This document shows positions 50,580 to 60,591 of a DNA stretch of 64,000 nucleotides, piece after piece. The notes beneath the pieces were generated by a model. That model did no database searches, had not been told where the DNA came from, and saw only the letters and a program-made list of their open reading frames with translations. Each line of letters starts with the position of its first letter. The first letter of the stretch is position 1. The DNA comes from CALJFL01 sp039964455 (GTDB lineage Bacteria > Pseudomonadota > Gammaproteobacteria > Pseudomonadales > Halieaceae), in assembly GCA_039964455.1 (NCBI GenBank), contig JBDVXK010000025.1:62001-126000 (forward strand), given 5' to 3'. Made by a program: the position numbers and the translations under genes.

Positions 50580-52952
50580 TTAGAAAGTGTAGCCAACAGA
50601 CACGGCCCAGGTTCGCGGCATGTTGTAACCTGCGGTAGTCAGGTCGCCAACGTTATAGCTGTTAGTAATAACCCGCTCGTCGTCAAGGTTCTTACCTTCA
50701 ACAGCTAAACGCCAGCGACCATCGGCGGTGGTAAATGCCGCCATCGCATTGTAGATTACATGCTCATCCTGCACTTGCGTCAGGTCCTGCTCAGACGATG
50801 TGTCAATCAGTGAATTAGTAAACGACTCGTCCCGATAGGAGAAGTCGGCGGCAAGTGTGACAAAACCCGCATTAGCTATATCGAAGTCATAACTCACTCG
50901 ACCTTGTACTGTCCACTCTGGCGAAAAGCCGATCGCAGTAGTATCCGACTGGTCTCCTGTCTCAGCATTCTTAAACTTTTTGACGTCGGTATCCAGGTAA
51001 CCCACATTGAGTGCAAGCGTCATACCCTCAAGAGGTGGCAGCCACAGCACTTCCGCTTCGATGCCGGCGGTTTCGAATTCACCCACGTTATCGACAGTCT
51101 CATCGAGACTGCCATCCTTAAACTCGACTGTGGACAACTGCTTATCGGTGTAGTCATTGAAAAACAGCTCGGTATTGAGGCGCAGGGTGCCATCCAACAT
51201 GGTGCTCTTCAGGCCCAGTGACCAGGTATCAACCGTTTCCGGGTCGTAGGTTGCTTCAATACCTCCGGTGCGCTGGAAACCGCCCGATTTGAAGCCCGAC
51301 GAAAATCCACCGTAAACCATCACGTCGTCATTCAGGAACCAGGTCAACCTGGCGCTGGGCGTGAACTCAGTCCAATCATCTTTCTGTGAGGTATTTGCGG
51401 GACCGGTAATCTCGACATACTCGGAGTTAAACGGAGGCCCAAAAGAAGAGGCCCAGTAAGCAAAAAGCGGACTCTGCATAGCCGCAGCTTCCTGCCCAGG
51501 CGCCACGGATACGATAGCTTCAGGGGGGAATCCAGCCAGACCAGCATAGGCGTAATAACCGACGGTCTCCTGCGCTGTGATGGTCTCTTCTTTTTCATCT
51601 TTGGTGTAACGACCACCAACAGAAAACTGCCAGCTTTCGGCAAAGTTCCAGTCTACATTCGCGTATACCGAGGTTGACTCCTCTGTACGATCATCGCTGC
51701 TAGTTGCTTTAAACTGGTTCGTGATGAATCGAAGACGGGCACTCTGCTGGGAGATTTCAGTCCCCTCACGTTCCCCATCAAGATAGTAGAAACCCATCAC
51801 CGCGTTAATCGTTTCACCAGTGTAATTGAACTGGAATTCCTGACTAAAGTCATCATTTTCCACTTCCCTCAGCGTTTCAATGAAGTACTGCTCGCTGCCG
51901 TCAAAGTCAAAAGGCTGGACATTATCCAGCGTACGTAGTGCGGTGACCGACTTCAGGCTCCAGCTGTCAGTCATATCCCACTTTGCTGTCAGGGCCACGG
52001 TTGTTGTTTCTATCTCATACTGGTCAAAGCCGTCGCCAAAGGCGGTTGAAACCGTATCGATATCAGTAGGCATGGAAGTGTCGTTAGGTGTGGAGAATAC
52101 ACCGGTACCTGGGCCTAAAAACTGATTGGCGCCACCAATAACAAAGCTCGCTGCGCCAACCAGAGGCCCCACGTAAATCCTGTTCGGAATGCGAGGATCC
52201 GATTCGTCCTTCATGTAATCGGCGGCGAGATTGAATGACAGGTTTTCAGTGGCTTGCCATAGCAAGCTACCTCGGTAGGCCTGCACATCGGCTCCCCAGT
52301 ATTCGCTGCCGTCCAGAGTATTCTCCTGAATGCCTTCGTGCTCCTTGTACATGGCACCAAAGCTACCGTAAAGAGTGTCCTGAATAAGCGGCCCGGAGAC
52401 ATTGCCTTTTACCTTGATCAGGTCGTAATCGCCGCCCTTAACCTCGATATCCGCCTCAAACTCTTCTGAGGGCTGCTTGGTGATGTACTTGATCGCGCCA
52501 CCGATGGTGTTGCGCCCATAAAGGTTACCCTGCGGGCCCTTCAGTATCTCGATACGCTCCACGTCATACACTTCCAGCAAGGCGCCGGTGGTGCGATTAA
52601 GGTAGACGTCGTCCATGTAAATACCAACGCCCTGACCGAAGCCGGGGTCTTGACCTATACCGCGAATAAAAACAGAAACTGCACCACCAACCAAGCCACC
52701 TGTGTCGGTAAGTGTCACATTGGGAGTCATGCGCTCCAGGTCGAGAATGTTGTCTACCTGGGCATCGCGTAGCTGCGTCGTGCTAAAGGCACTGACCGCC
52801 ATAGGTACCTGCTGCAGACTTTCTTCACGCTTACGTGCGGTAACCACCACCTCTTCCAACGTGGCCTGCTGGGCCAATGTATAGTCGGATGTGGTGATAG
52901 CGGCGGCCACAGCCGCCGATAAAATAACGGATTTACGCTTGAACTGGTTCAT
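50580..52952 (-). CDS. TonB-dependent receptor of a catabolic operon
   Basis: The 790-residue receptor has a signal peptide (MNQFKRKSVILSAAVAAAI to LAQQ), then LEEVVVTARKREESLQQVP. The plug has FIRGIGQDPGFGQGVGIYMD and RIEILKGPQGNLYGRNTIGG, and the barrel ends in WAVSVGYTF. ATG at 52952 is chosen over an in-frame ATG at 53084 because GGGAG lies 7 nt before it and only this start gives a signal peptide. It begins a leftward five-gene operon of oxidoreductases and should import the cluster's substrate. Confidence 0.93.
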   Translation of the reverse strand: MNQFKRKSVILSAAVAAAITTSDYTLAQQATLEEVVVTARKREESLQQVPMAVSAFSTTQLRDAQVDNILDLERMTPNVTLTDTGGLVGGAVSVFIRGIGQDPGFGQGVGIYMDDVYLNRTTGALLEVYDVERIEILKGPQGNLYGRNTIGGAIKYITKQPSEEFEADIEVKGGDYDLIKVKGNVSGPLIQDTLYGSFGAMYKEHEGIQENTLDGSEYWGADVQAYRGSLLWQATENLSFNLAADYMKDESDPRIPNRIYVGPLVGAASFVIGGANQFLGPGTGVFSTPNDTSMPTDIDTVSTAFGDGFDQYEIETTTVALTAKWDMTDSWSLKSVTALRTLDNVQPFDFDGSEQYFIETLREVENDDFSQEFQFNYTGETINAVMGFYYLDGEREGTEISQQSARLRFITNQFKATSSDDRTEESTSVYANVDWNFAESWQFSVGGRYTKDEKEETITAQETVGYYAYAGLAGFPPEAIVSVAPGQEAAAMQSPLFAYWASSFGPPFNSEYVEITGPANTSQKDDWTEFTPSARLTWFLNDDVMVYGGFSSGFKSGGFQRTGGIEATYDPETVDTWSLGLKSTMLDGTLRLNTELFFNDYTDKQLSTVEFKDGSLDETVDNVGEFETAGIEAEVLWLPPLEGMTLALNVGYLDTDVKKFKNAETGDQSDTTAIGFSPEWTVQGRVSYDFDIANAGFVTLAADFSYRDESFTNSLIDTSSEQDLTQVQDEHVIYNAMAAFTTADGRWRLAVEGKNLDDERVITNSYNVGDLTTAGYNMPRTWAVSVGYTF

Positions 52953-53262
52953 GAAAAACTCCCTGTAGGTACCCTTTATAGTTGTTGAGGGAGCCGCGAC
53001 ACACAGCGCACCCCTGATATTTCGGGTATTCTCACCAAAGTAGCGAAAATCTAGCAGGGCGTGTGCAGCCAGTTTTATAAACATTTAAGTTCACCAGAAT
53101 TACCGTAGAGCGCAGATGTCAACAAAACTGGTGGCAAACGCCATTCAAGGAGACAGTGCCGGGCCCTACTATTAATTCGCTGTCACGAGCGCAGGGCGCG
53201 CACAGTCCATAAAACACGCCCCTGCGATACGCGCCTCAACAGAATCGGAGAGAACTTAACTG
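52953..53262. promoter_or_regulatory. Divergent promoter region of the catabolic cluster
   Basis: These 310 nt separate the divergent TonB receptor and 4Fe-4S flavin reductase operons and must contain both promoters. CGGAGAG lies before the ATG at 53263. No gene, clear operator palindrome or RNA structure is recognised here. It is the likeliest place for a site of the AraC-type regulator encoded at 57428. Confidence 0.4.
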
Positions 53263-55422
53263 ATGCCCTCCCGTTTATCATTGCTAACCTCCCCCGCCGA
53301 GCTGGGGCCGCTGTCCCTGCGCAATCGCATGGTGCTTGCTGCGATGGGCTCAAATTTTGCCGAAACCAATGGCCACTGTGGAGAGCGCCTGATCGCCTAC
53401 TACGAGGCCAGGGCCCGCGGCGGTGCCGGATTGTTGATATTGGAAACCTCGGCAGCGGCTTGGCCCAATGGGTCAACCATGCCCAATACCGTTGGGTTCT
53501 CCAGCGATGAATTTCTTCCCGGCCTTTCTGAGCTTACACGGCGAGTCCATCATCACGGTGCAAAAATCGTCGCCCAACTGAACCACGGCGGAAAAATGGC
53601 TCAGGAGGATGTTGCTGCCGGCCGCCCTATCCCTGTGCCCTCACCAACCAAAATGAGCGGAAGCAATATGTTCCGCATACTCACCCGTGAGGAAAAAGGC
53701 CACTTCATAAAAGCAGCAGGCCCCAATGGCAAGGGGGCCGATTACTATGAGATGTCGCAAGCAAACATCCGTGAAATGGTTCATCACTTCACGGATGCTG
53801 CTATCAGGGCACGCAAAGCGGGGTTCGACGGTGTAGAAGTTCACGCCGGGCATGGCTATCTTCTGGCAAATTTCCTGTCACCCGCTACCAACCAGCGTGT
53901 CGATGAATACGGCGGCTCACCCGAGAACCGCGCCAGGTTTCTGACTGATATCATCAGGGCGATCAAGGCCGCTAACGGGGACGAGTTTGCCATTCTGGTT
54001 CGCATTGACGCCAAAGAGTATCGAGTGCCCGGTGGCATAGAGCTGGAAGACTGCCTGGTCACCGCAGGGCTTTGTGAGGAGGCCGGCGCGACCGCCATCG
54101 ACGTCAGCGCCTACGGCAATACAGGCGAAGCTATCGCGTTCACAGAGGCCCCACTGGTGCACGAGCCATGCGGCTTGGTCGCCTTTGCGAGGGCGGTCAA
54201 ACAGAACGTCACTATTCCGGTTATTGGAGTGGGGCGCATTGAACCCAAGGCCGCCGAAAATTCTTTGAAAGCTGGTGATTTCGACTTTCTGGGCATGGGT
54301 AGAGGGCTCCTCGCAGACCCCGACCTGCCCAATAAACTGATGGCCAATAAACCAGCTGACATCAGGCCCTGCATCTACTGCTATATCTGTGTAAGCCAGA
54401 TCTTCATCAACCAGCCAATGTGCTGCGCGGTAAATCATGCCGTTGGCCGCGAGCATGAAGGTGATGTACTGGCTACAGATAGTGCCCCCCAAAAAATTCT
54501 GGTCGTAGGTGGCGGCCCTGCGGGACTGGAGGCTGCACGACTGCTCGCCGAGCAGGGTCACTCGGTGAGCCTATGGGAAAAAGAGCGGGACCTTGGCGGT
54601 ACGGCACGCATCGCTGCGCTCGCCTATGCGCCGAATGAGGCGCTGATTGATTACCTTGCAAACGCAGTGCACTCCTTGCCTGTAGACTTGCGTTGCAACG
54701 TCAGCGCCTCCGCTGAAGCTATCGCTGCCGGGAACTATGATCATGTGGTTATTGCCACCGGCGCAAAGCGCGCTGCGCCTGAGATTCCCGGCAAGTCACA
54801 GCGACATGTGTTTGATGGCAATGAATTGCGCGGCGTGCTGTTTGGCGATGATCCGACAGCCACCGCCAAACTAAACCTGTTCTCCCGGTTAATGTTGGGG
54901 GCCGGCAGAATAACCCAGCTATTACGCAATATTGCATTGATGCGATTACTGAGTCGGCTATGGATGCCACTGACCGATGACATCGTAATTATTGGTGGCG
55001 ACCTTGTTGGGCTGGAGCTGGCAGAATATCTCGTCGAACGTCGCCGTCGAGTCACGGTGTTGGAGCCAGGCCCCGAGCTGGGCGCCAAACTCAGCCTGGT
55101 GCGACGCGCACGCGTGTTACACCAGCTGCGCGAAAACGGTGTTGAGATTAAACGTAACGCTCACATTACCGCGATCGAGCCCGGACGAGTGCTTTACGAG
55201 CAAGATGACGAATCCGCGAGCTGCGACTGCAAACAAGTGATTATTGCGATGGGCACGCAACCTGACACCAGCCTTGTCAGTCAATTGGAGGGCTCGGCTT
55301 TGCGAGGCAAGGTACATTCCATCGGCGATTGCGAACAGATCGGCTATATTGATGGTGCAATACTGGCAGCCCGCAAAGTGTCACAGCGCATTGCCGCTAC
55401 GGAGACAGCGCAAGAAAAATGA
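53263..55422 (+). CDS. 4Fe-4S flavin reductase of the 2,4-dienoyl-CoA reductase/TMADH type
   Basis: The 719-residue enzyme has an FMN barrel (1-360) with active-site HAGHGYL (His194, His197). The iron-sulfur site is CIYCYIC (Cys370, 373, 376) plus Cys387/388. The CxxCxxC spacing resembles trimethylamine dehydrogenase rather than FadH, which has CxxCxxxC. A FAD/NAD(P)H domain follows with VVGGGPAGLEAARLL (414-428) and a second nucleotide-binding site at IIGGDLVGLELAEYL. The internal domain order matches FadH-like dienoyl or enoate reductases. The substrate is unknown. It overlaps the DUF3604 gene by 4 nt (ATGA). Confidence 0.93.
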   Translation: MPSRLSLLTSPAELGPLSLRNRMVLAAMGSNFAETNGHCGERLIAYYEARARGGAGLLILETSAAAWPNGSTMPNTVGFSSDEFLPGLSELTRRVHHHGAKIVAQLNHGGKMAQEDVAAGRPIPVPSPTKMSGSNMFRILTREEKGHFIKAAGPNGKGADYYEMSQANIREMVHHFTDAAIRARKAGFDGVEVHAGHGYLLANFLSPATNQRVDEYGGSPENRARFLTDIIRAIKAANGDEFAILVRIDAKEYRVPGGIELEDCLVTAGLCEEAGATAIDVSAYGNTGEAIAFTEAPLVHEPCGLVAFARAVKQNVTIPVIGVGRIEPKAAENSLKAGDFDFLGMGRGLLADPDLPNKLMANKPADIRPCIYCYICVSQIFINQPMCCAVNHAVGREHEGDVLATDSAPQKILVVGGGPAGLEAARLLAEQGHSVSLWEKERDLGGTARIAALAYAPNEALIDYLANAVHSLPVDLRCNVSASAEAIAAGNYDHVVIATGAKRAAPEIPGKSQRHVFDGNELRGVLFGDDPTATAKLNLFSRLMLGAGRITQLLRNIALMRLLSRLWMPLTDDIVIIGGDLVGLELAEYLVERRRRVTVLEPGPELGAKLSLVRRARVLHQLRENGVEIKRNAHITAIEPGRVLYEQDDESASCDCKQVIIAMGTQPDTSLVSQLEGSALRGKVHSIGDCEQIGYIDGAILAARKVSQRIAATETAQEK

Positions 55423-57464
55423 AACACGAGAACCGGACAACTCTGGCGTTGTTATTCGTGCTGTCAGTGCTGGCGGCACCCTGCTCCCTGGCCGAAGAAC
55501 CCACTACCGGGTTTGAACGTACAGAGTCCCGTGAAGACTGTACCGAATTTACACCCGACAAGCGCCCGCTATATGGCGACCTACATGTTCACACCAGTTA
55601 CTCTTTTGACTCCTATCTATCCAGCCAACGTCGGGACCCCTGGGATGCCTATGGCTACGCCAGGGGTGAGGCCATCGTGCTGCCCGATGCCAACGGCTTG
55701 CAAAAGGTAAAGGCACGCATAGGCCGCCCGCTGGACTTCGCTGCCGTCACCGATCACGCTGAGTTTCTTGGTCAAGTCAACATTTGCACCCGCGACTCTG
55801 CCAAGGCGGGCTACTGGTGGCCGCACTGCGCTATGACGCGAGCAAGAAACATCTGGGTACAACTAGTGGCGGCCAGCTGGTGGACAAGCCTGGGTGGGCA
55901 GCAAGAGGCGCCGCCAGAGAAATCGTTCGCCTGCACGCTGTCTGACTGCGAGAGCGCGGCACAGGAAACCTGGGGTGATATTCAACGCGCCGCCGAAGAC
56001 AACTATGACCGTTCTCAGAATTGCGATTTCACCACCTTTGTGGGCTATGAATACACTGAGGCATTTGACCAGAACAACATGCATCGCAATGTGATTTTTC
56101 GAAATGATGTTGTCACCTCGAAACCAATCTCTGTCTACGATACCGGGCGTGGCAGTTTTGTGAGCCTGTGGCAACAATTACGCGGTTCGTGCACTGACCT
56201 GGATAATGGTTGTGATGTGATGTCCATCCCGCACAACTCCAACCTTGCTGGTGGCCGAATGTTTCGTGATCCCGCCACGAATTCTGAAGTTGTTGACCGC
56301 CTGTTTTTCGAGCCTGTTGTAGAGTTGGTGCAACACAAAGGCGCTTCGGAGTGCCGGTTTGACAGGTTGCGAGGCGTCGGACTGGATACAGTGGATGAGC
56401 AATGTGATTTCGAGCAAATCGCTGCGGACAACTTGAATATGCTGGGCTCAGTGCACGGCGAAGTTCGCACCGAGCGCGCCAAGGCAGTTTCACTGGAAAA
56501 TTTCGCCCGTCGCAACATGGTTCGCAACGCGCTTAAGGACGGCCTCGCCCTTGGCCAAAGTCAGGGACAGAATCCTTTCAAGATGGGTTTTATCGGCAGC
56601 ACGGACACGCACAGCGCGGCACCCGGCAGCGCTGAGGAAAACAACTACACCGGCCACCTGGGTCGACGCGACGCCCAATACAACAACGTGCAGGACCACT
56701 TCTACTCCAATCCCGGTGGCCACGCTGTGGTCTGGGCCGAGGAAAATTCACGGGATAGCATATTCGAGGCGATCAGACGCAAGGAAACCTACGCGACCAG
56801 CGGCACCCGCCCTACCCTGCGCTTTTTCGCCGGCGACCTGGACCCCGACTTATGCGATGCACCCGACATGGTCCAGAAGGCCTATAAACAGGGAGTACCC
56901 ATGGGCGGCGAGCTGGATGGTAGTAGCGGCGAGGTCCCACGATTTCTGGTGAGCGCCCGCAAGGATGCCGGAGATCAACAGTTAACGGGCACCGACCTGC
57001 AAAGAGTCCAGATCATCAAGGGCTGGGTTGATGATGAAGGGAAAACTCATGAGCGAGTTTTCGATATCGCCGGTAATGCCGAGAACGGCGCCAGCGTCGA
57101 CAGCAATACCTGCGCGCGACTGGGAAGCGGTCTGACCAACAGCTGCACCGTCTGGGAGGACCCTGACTTTCACAGCGAGCAATCAGCCTTTTACTATGTC
57201 AGATTACTGGAAAACCCGACCTGCCGCTGGAGCACCTTGCAGTGCCAGTCGGCTGGGGTTAATCCTTTTGCCAACAACTGTAGCGATCAGGCCGAAGCAG
57301 CGACTGTGAAAGCACAGGCTGCGGGTGCAAGTGGAGACGTCTACGGCAAATGCTGCATCGACCCGCAGCAGGAAGCCTTCTATTCACCGGTTATTCAGGA
57401 AAGAGCCTGGTCATCGCCAATCTGGTATCAGCCTTCCGCCAACGACAGCATGCGCTCTCGATAG
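55419..57464 (+). CDS. Exported DUF3604 protein
   Basis: The 681-residue protein has a signal peptide ending near residue 25 (SLAEE) and a DUF3604 domain over nearly its full length. LYGDLHVHTSYSFDSY (His55, His57) begins a PHP-like metal-binding core. Later DFAAVTDHAEFLGQ, SIPHNSNLAGG and FIGSTDTHSAAPG supply further His/Asp ligands, so a phosphoesterase-like hydrolase is plausible, although the family's reaction is not established. It is probably periplasmic. Its start overlaps the flavin reductase stop (ATGA). Its end overlaps the convergent AraC gene by 37 nt. Confidence 0.88.
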   Translation: MKHENRTTLALLFVLSVLAAPCSLAEEPTTGFERTESREDCTEFTPDKRPLYGDLHVHTSYSFDSYLSSQRRDPWDAYGYARGEAIVLPDANGLQKVKARIGRPLDFAAVTDHAEFLGQVNICTRDSAKAGYWWPHCAMTRARNIWVQLVAASWWTSLGGQQEAPPEKSFACTLSDCESAAQETWGDIQRAAEDNYDRSQNCDFTTFVGYEYTEAFDQNNMHRNVIFRNDVVTSKPISVYDTGRGSFVSLWQQLRGSCTDLDNGCDVMSIPHNSNLAGGRMFRDPATNSEVVDRLFFEPVVELVQHKGASECRFDRLRGVGLDTVDEQCDFEQIAADNLNMLGSVHGEVRTERAKAVSLENFARRNMVRNALKDGLALGQSQGQNPFKMGFIGSTDTHSAAPGSAEENNYTGHLGRRDAQYNNVQDHFYSNPGGHAVVWAEENSRDSIFEAIRRKETYATSGTRPTLRFFAGDLDPDLCDAPDMVQKAYKQGVPMGGELDGSSGEVPRFLVSARKDAGDQQLTGTDLQRVQIIKGWVDDEGKTHERVFDIAGNAENGASVDSNTCARLGSGLTNSCTVWEDPDFHSEQSAFYYVRLLENPTCRWSTLQCQSAGVNPFANNCSDQAEAATVKAQAAGASGDVYGKCCIDPQQEAFYSPVIQERAWSSPIWYQPSANDSMRSR

Positions 57465-58513
57465 CTACTGGGGGTATCGCCAGTCCAGCCCTTGAAAGAG
57501 CGCACGAAGGAGCTTGGCTCGGTAAAACCCAGGTAGTCTGCCAACTCGGCAATTTTCGATTGCTCATGCAATAGCTTGGTAATCGCCACTTCACAGCGCA
57601 CCTCGTCTTTCAGTGCCTGGTAGCTAGTATTTTCCTTCTGCAAACGCCGCCGCAAACTGGATTCCGACATATGTAATGTCTCTGCGATGTCTGCAAAAGA
57701 CGGCATGCTGCCCGGTAACTCAATGCTTACGATAGATTTTATCGCCGCGCTGGTACTGGCAGGCTCACGCTCCATCGCAATCAGTTGAAACACCATATTA
57801 TCGAGAAACTCTCGTAGCGAATCGGGTGTATGCACCAGCCTGCGCTGCAGGGCATCCCGGTCAAAGCTGAAGGAATTCTCGCCAGCATCAAATACAATTG
57901 GACATTGAAAAACTGCCGCCAGGCTGTCGTAGTAATCCTGATTCAGGTACGGCGCCGCAACGCACATTTCCCTGGCCTCTATAGTCTGGCCCGTGAGCCA
58001 GCCAATAAAAGCATGCCACACCAGAAGTCCAGACGCTCTCGCCACTGTCTCGGCGGAGTGCGCCCTGTCCCACTGCGCGGGAATGAGTTCATCCCAGTCC
58101 TCGCGAATTTTTATCCGGTAGCTCAACTTGACCTGATCACCAGTGCCATCGTCTATCAGGCGAATGTTGTATCCGGTAATTGGGTAAAGCAGGTTCTCAT
58201 AGCGCTCAGCGATCTGAAGCGCCTCACCCAGTGTGCGGGAGCTGATCATGCAGTGGCACATCAACTCGAAAGCTTCGCTGCCCAGACCCGCCGCCCACGG
58301 CAAAGGTCGCCCTTGAGCCTGCATACGCTGTGCGGCTTCTTTCCATAGATGAGAATAATGCTGGGCAGGCAGAGGCGCATCAGATGCGAGGCCGGCAAGA
58401 CTACGCGGGGACAAGCTGATGGTTCCAGCGATTGCTTCAACATCGAGGCCAATCCTGTCCATATAGTCCAACAGGCGCTGGAACTTCCCGGCTTTTACAG
58501 TAATTTCGCTCAT
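57428..58513 (-). CDS. AraC-family transcriptional regulator
   Basis: The 361-residue regulator has an N-terminal arabinose-binding-like sensor domain of the OruR/ArgR type (SLSPRSLAGLASDAPLP) and a C-terminal AraC domain with two helix-turn-helix motifs (SFADIAETLHMSESSLRRRL and KIAELADYLGFTEPSSFVR) and the GDTPSSYR end. Such proteins usually activate catabolic operons on binding a substrate. ATG at 58513 is preferred to an earlier upstream start because the extra N-terminus lacks family features. It lies within the catabolic cluster, divergent from the SDR operon. Confidence 0.9.
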   Translation of the reverse strand: MSEITVKAGKFQRLLDYMDRIGLDVEAIAGTISLSPRSLAGLASDAPLPAQHYSHLWKEAAQRMQAQGRPLPWAAGLGSEAFELMCHCMISSRTLGEALQIAERYENLLYPITGYNIRLIDDGTGDQVKLSYRIKIREDWDELIPAQWDRAHSAETVARASGLLVWHAFIGWLTGQTIEAREMCVAAPYLNQDYYDSLAAVFQCPIVFDAGENSFSFDRDALQRRLVHTPDSLREFLDNMVFQLIAMEREPASTSAAIKSIVSIELPGSMPSFADIAETLHMSESSLRRRLQKENTSYQALKDEVRCEVAITKLLHEQSKIAELADYLGFTEPSSFVRSFKGWTGDTPSSYRERMLSLAEG

Positions 58514-58671
58514 ACGGTCATAGTGGCACGATATGTTTATAAATTTGGCGTTTCCCGCACTTTTTCTGGAACTCCCGCAGCGTACCATATTGCCATTACA
58601 TTAATATCGCTGCCCCTTGCACGACTATCGCGAGACAGGTGTTCACTCTCAACAGGAGAATACAATAAACA

Positions 58672-59430
58672 ATGAGCATGCTCGAAGATAAAACAGGTAT
58701 TGTTACCGGCGCCGGCCAGGGTATAGGCCGAGCCATTGCGCAATCCTATGCCGCCGAGGGCGCCAGGGTTGTTGTCGCTGACTTCAATGAAGAAATGGGC
58801 CGGGAGACTGTGGCGCTAATCGAAAGTGCCGGTGGTACCGCGTTATTCGTGTTCGCAGACGTCAGCAAGGAAGACTCGGTAAAGTCGGTCGTTGACACGA
58901 CTCTGAAAACTTTCGGTCGCCTCGATATTGCCTGCAACAATGCCGCCGTCAGTCGTGGCTCTGGCCCCATCCACGAGTTCGAGCGCAGTGTATTCGACAG
59001 CACACTGGAGATGTGTCTCACCAACACCTGGCTATGCATGAAGCACCAGATCGCTGCAATGCTGGAATCGGGTGGCGGATCTATCGTCAATATCTCATCC
59101 AACTCATCGCTACGCGGCCAGGCACATAACACGGCTTATGCAGCGGCCAAGGGTGGCGTAAATATACTGACCAAGAGTTCAGCAGCGGAATACGGTGGCC
59201 AGGGCATTCGCATCAATGCGGTATCTCCCGGCGTGATCAGAACCGAGCATCTTGATGCCTATTTCGAACAACAGCCCAAGGCCGCTGAGCGCCTGAAAAA
59301 AAGCGCTGTGATGCTGCGCCTTGGCGAGTGTGAAGAAGTTGCCGAGGCAGTGACGTTTCTCTCCAGCTCCAAGGCTTCCTACATCACCGGCCAAATATTG
59401 TCGGTCGATGGCGGTGGCGCTGTTCGCTAA
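58672..59430 (+). CDS. Short-chain dehydrogenase/reductase
   Basis: The 252-residue classical SDR has TGAGQGIG (12-19), NNAA at 89-92, and the catalytic pair Tyr156/Lys160 in YAAAK, with Ser142 in the expected region. Asp37 (VVADFNE) favours NAD(H). CAGGAG lies 13 nt before the ATG. It begins the rightward unit with the Rieske oxygenase, glutathione transferase and a second SDR, divergent from the AraC-type regulator, which may control it. Confidence 0.92.
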   Translation: MSMLEDKTGIVTGAGQGIGRAIAQSYAAEGARVVVADFNEEMGRETVALIESAGGTALFVFADVSKEDSVKSVVDTTLKTFGRLDIACNNAAVSRGSGPIHEFERSVFDSTLEMCLTNTWLCMKHQIAAMLESGGGSIVNISSNSSLRGQAHNTAYAAAKGGVNILTKSSAAEYGGQGIRINAVSPGVIRTEHLDAYFEQQPKAAERLKKSAVMLRLGECEEVAEAVTFLSSSKASYITGQILSVDGGGAVR

Positions 59431-59592
59431 CGTCACAACCAACTCCAGGCCACGGAAAGCCTATATTTGCCACGCCGGTATAGCTATTTACGCGAGTATC
59501 GGCGCAATCCGATTCTGCAAGACGTTACAAGCACTGCCGAATTGACCTACCCTGTTTACACTAAAACGAGACTATCAACGGAGTCATTTCCA

Positions 59593-60591
59593 ATGAGCCA
59601 ACGTATTCCTCTGCCTATGCCATCCGGCTGGTTTCAGGTCGCTTATTCTCACGACCTTGCCGCTGGCGAATCCATGCCGCTGAAATACTTCGATACCGAA
59701 CTGGTGCTGTTCAGAACCGAGGACGGCGAAGCCAGAGTGCTGGATGCCTATTGCCCACATATGGGCGCCCATCTGGGCTATGGCATACGCGACCAGGCTG
59801 GCGGTGGCTCCAGGGTAAAGGGCGACTCAATCGTCTGCCCTTTCCATGGCTGGGCCTACAACGGCGAAGGCCAGTGCACCGATGTTCCCTATGCAGATAA
59901 TCTTCCGCCCAAAATCGCCCGCGGTGAAACCGTGATACGCAGCTGGCAGGTTCGCGAGCTGAATCAAGTCATTTTTGTCTGGTACCACCCCGCGGCGGAA
60001 GCTCCACACTATGAGCCGGAACTCATCGAAGAGGCGTCAACCGAAGGCAGCGAATGGGGCCAATTAAAAATATTCCACTGGGATATTGATACACATCTGC
60101 AGGAAATTGCCGAGAACGCGGTGGATGCCGCACACTTTCTCTATGTTCATGGCACGCAAAATGTGCCCGAGCCAAAGGTAATGGAGTTCGACGGCGTACG
60201 CCGGGCGAGCACGCTGATTAGCCGCATGGCTACGCCGCGAGGCGAGATAGTCGGCGTTATCGCCAACAGCAACGTGGGACCCGGGCAGGCCGTGGTTCGT
60301 TTCAGCGGCATCTGTGACACAGTGCTGATGGCCAACATCACACCCGTCAGTGCCGAAGAAAGCCACGCGTTTTATGCGTTTATCCAGAAAAAGGTCAATG
60401 GTGAAGAGCCGGTGGGTGGCGTAGCAGATGCCTTGGTGGCGGACGTTCGCAAACAGATGGATGAAGACCGTATCATCTGGGCCCATAAGAAATACTTCGA
60501 AAAGCCGATGTTGTGTGACAACGACGGGCCCTTCCACAAATTTCGTAAATGGTACGGCCAGTTTTACGCCAGCCAGGGTGATGCAGAATGA
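59593..60591 (+). CDS. Rieske non-haem iron oxygenase, KshA-like
   Basis: The 332-residue protein has an N-terminal Rieske domain with CPHMGAH (Cys54, His56) and CPFHGWAY (Cys82, His85), spaced 25 residues because of a Gly-rich insert. The catalytic domain has the iron motif ENAVDAAHFLYVHG (Asn175, Asp178, His181, His186), which resembles KshA, the 3-ketosteroid 9-alpha-hydroxylase oxygenase. It lacks the reductase partner in this window. ATG at 59593 is chosen because the frame before it has no Rieske features. It is followed with a 4-nt overlap by a glutathione transferase gene. Confidence 0.92.
   Translation: MSQRIPLPMPSGWFQVAYSHDLAAGESMPLKYFDTELVLFRTEDGEARVLDAYCPHMGAHLGYGIRDQAGGGSRVKGDSIVCPFHGWAYNGEGQCTDVPYADNLPPKIARGETVIRSWQVRELNQVIFVWYHPAAEAPHYEPELIEEASTEGSEWGQLKIFHWDIDTHLQEIAENAVDAAHFLYVHGTQNVPEPKVMEFDGVRRASTLISRMATPRGEIVGVIANSNVGPGQAVVRFSGICDTVLMANITPVSAEESHAFYAFIQKKVNGEEPVGGVADALVADVRKQMDEDRIIWAHKKYFEKPMLCDNDGPFHKFRKWYGQFYASQGDAE

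Noticed and set aside
52953..53084. Upstream ATG start for the TonB receptor
   Set aside because: It would bury the signal peptide 44 residues inside. The ATG at 52952 has a GGGAG site and a proper signal.
59467..59592. Upstream TTG start for the Rieske oxygenase
   Set aside because: The extra 42 residues show no family similarity, while the ATG at 59593 has a GGAG site and begins just before the Rieske fold.
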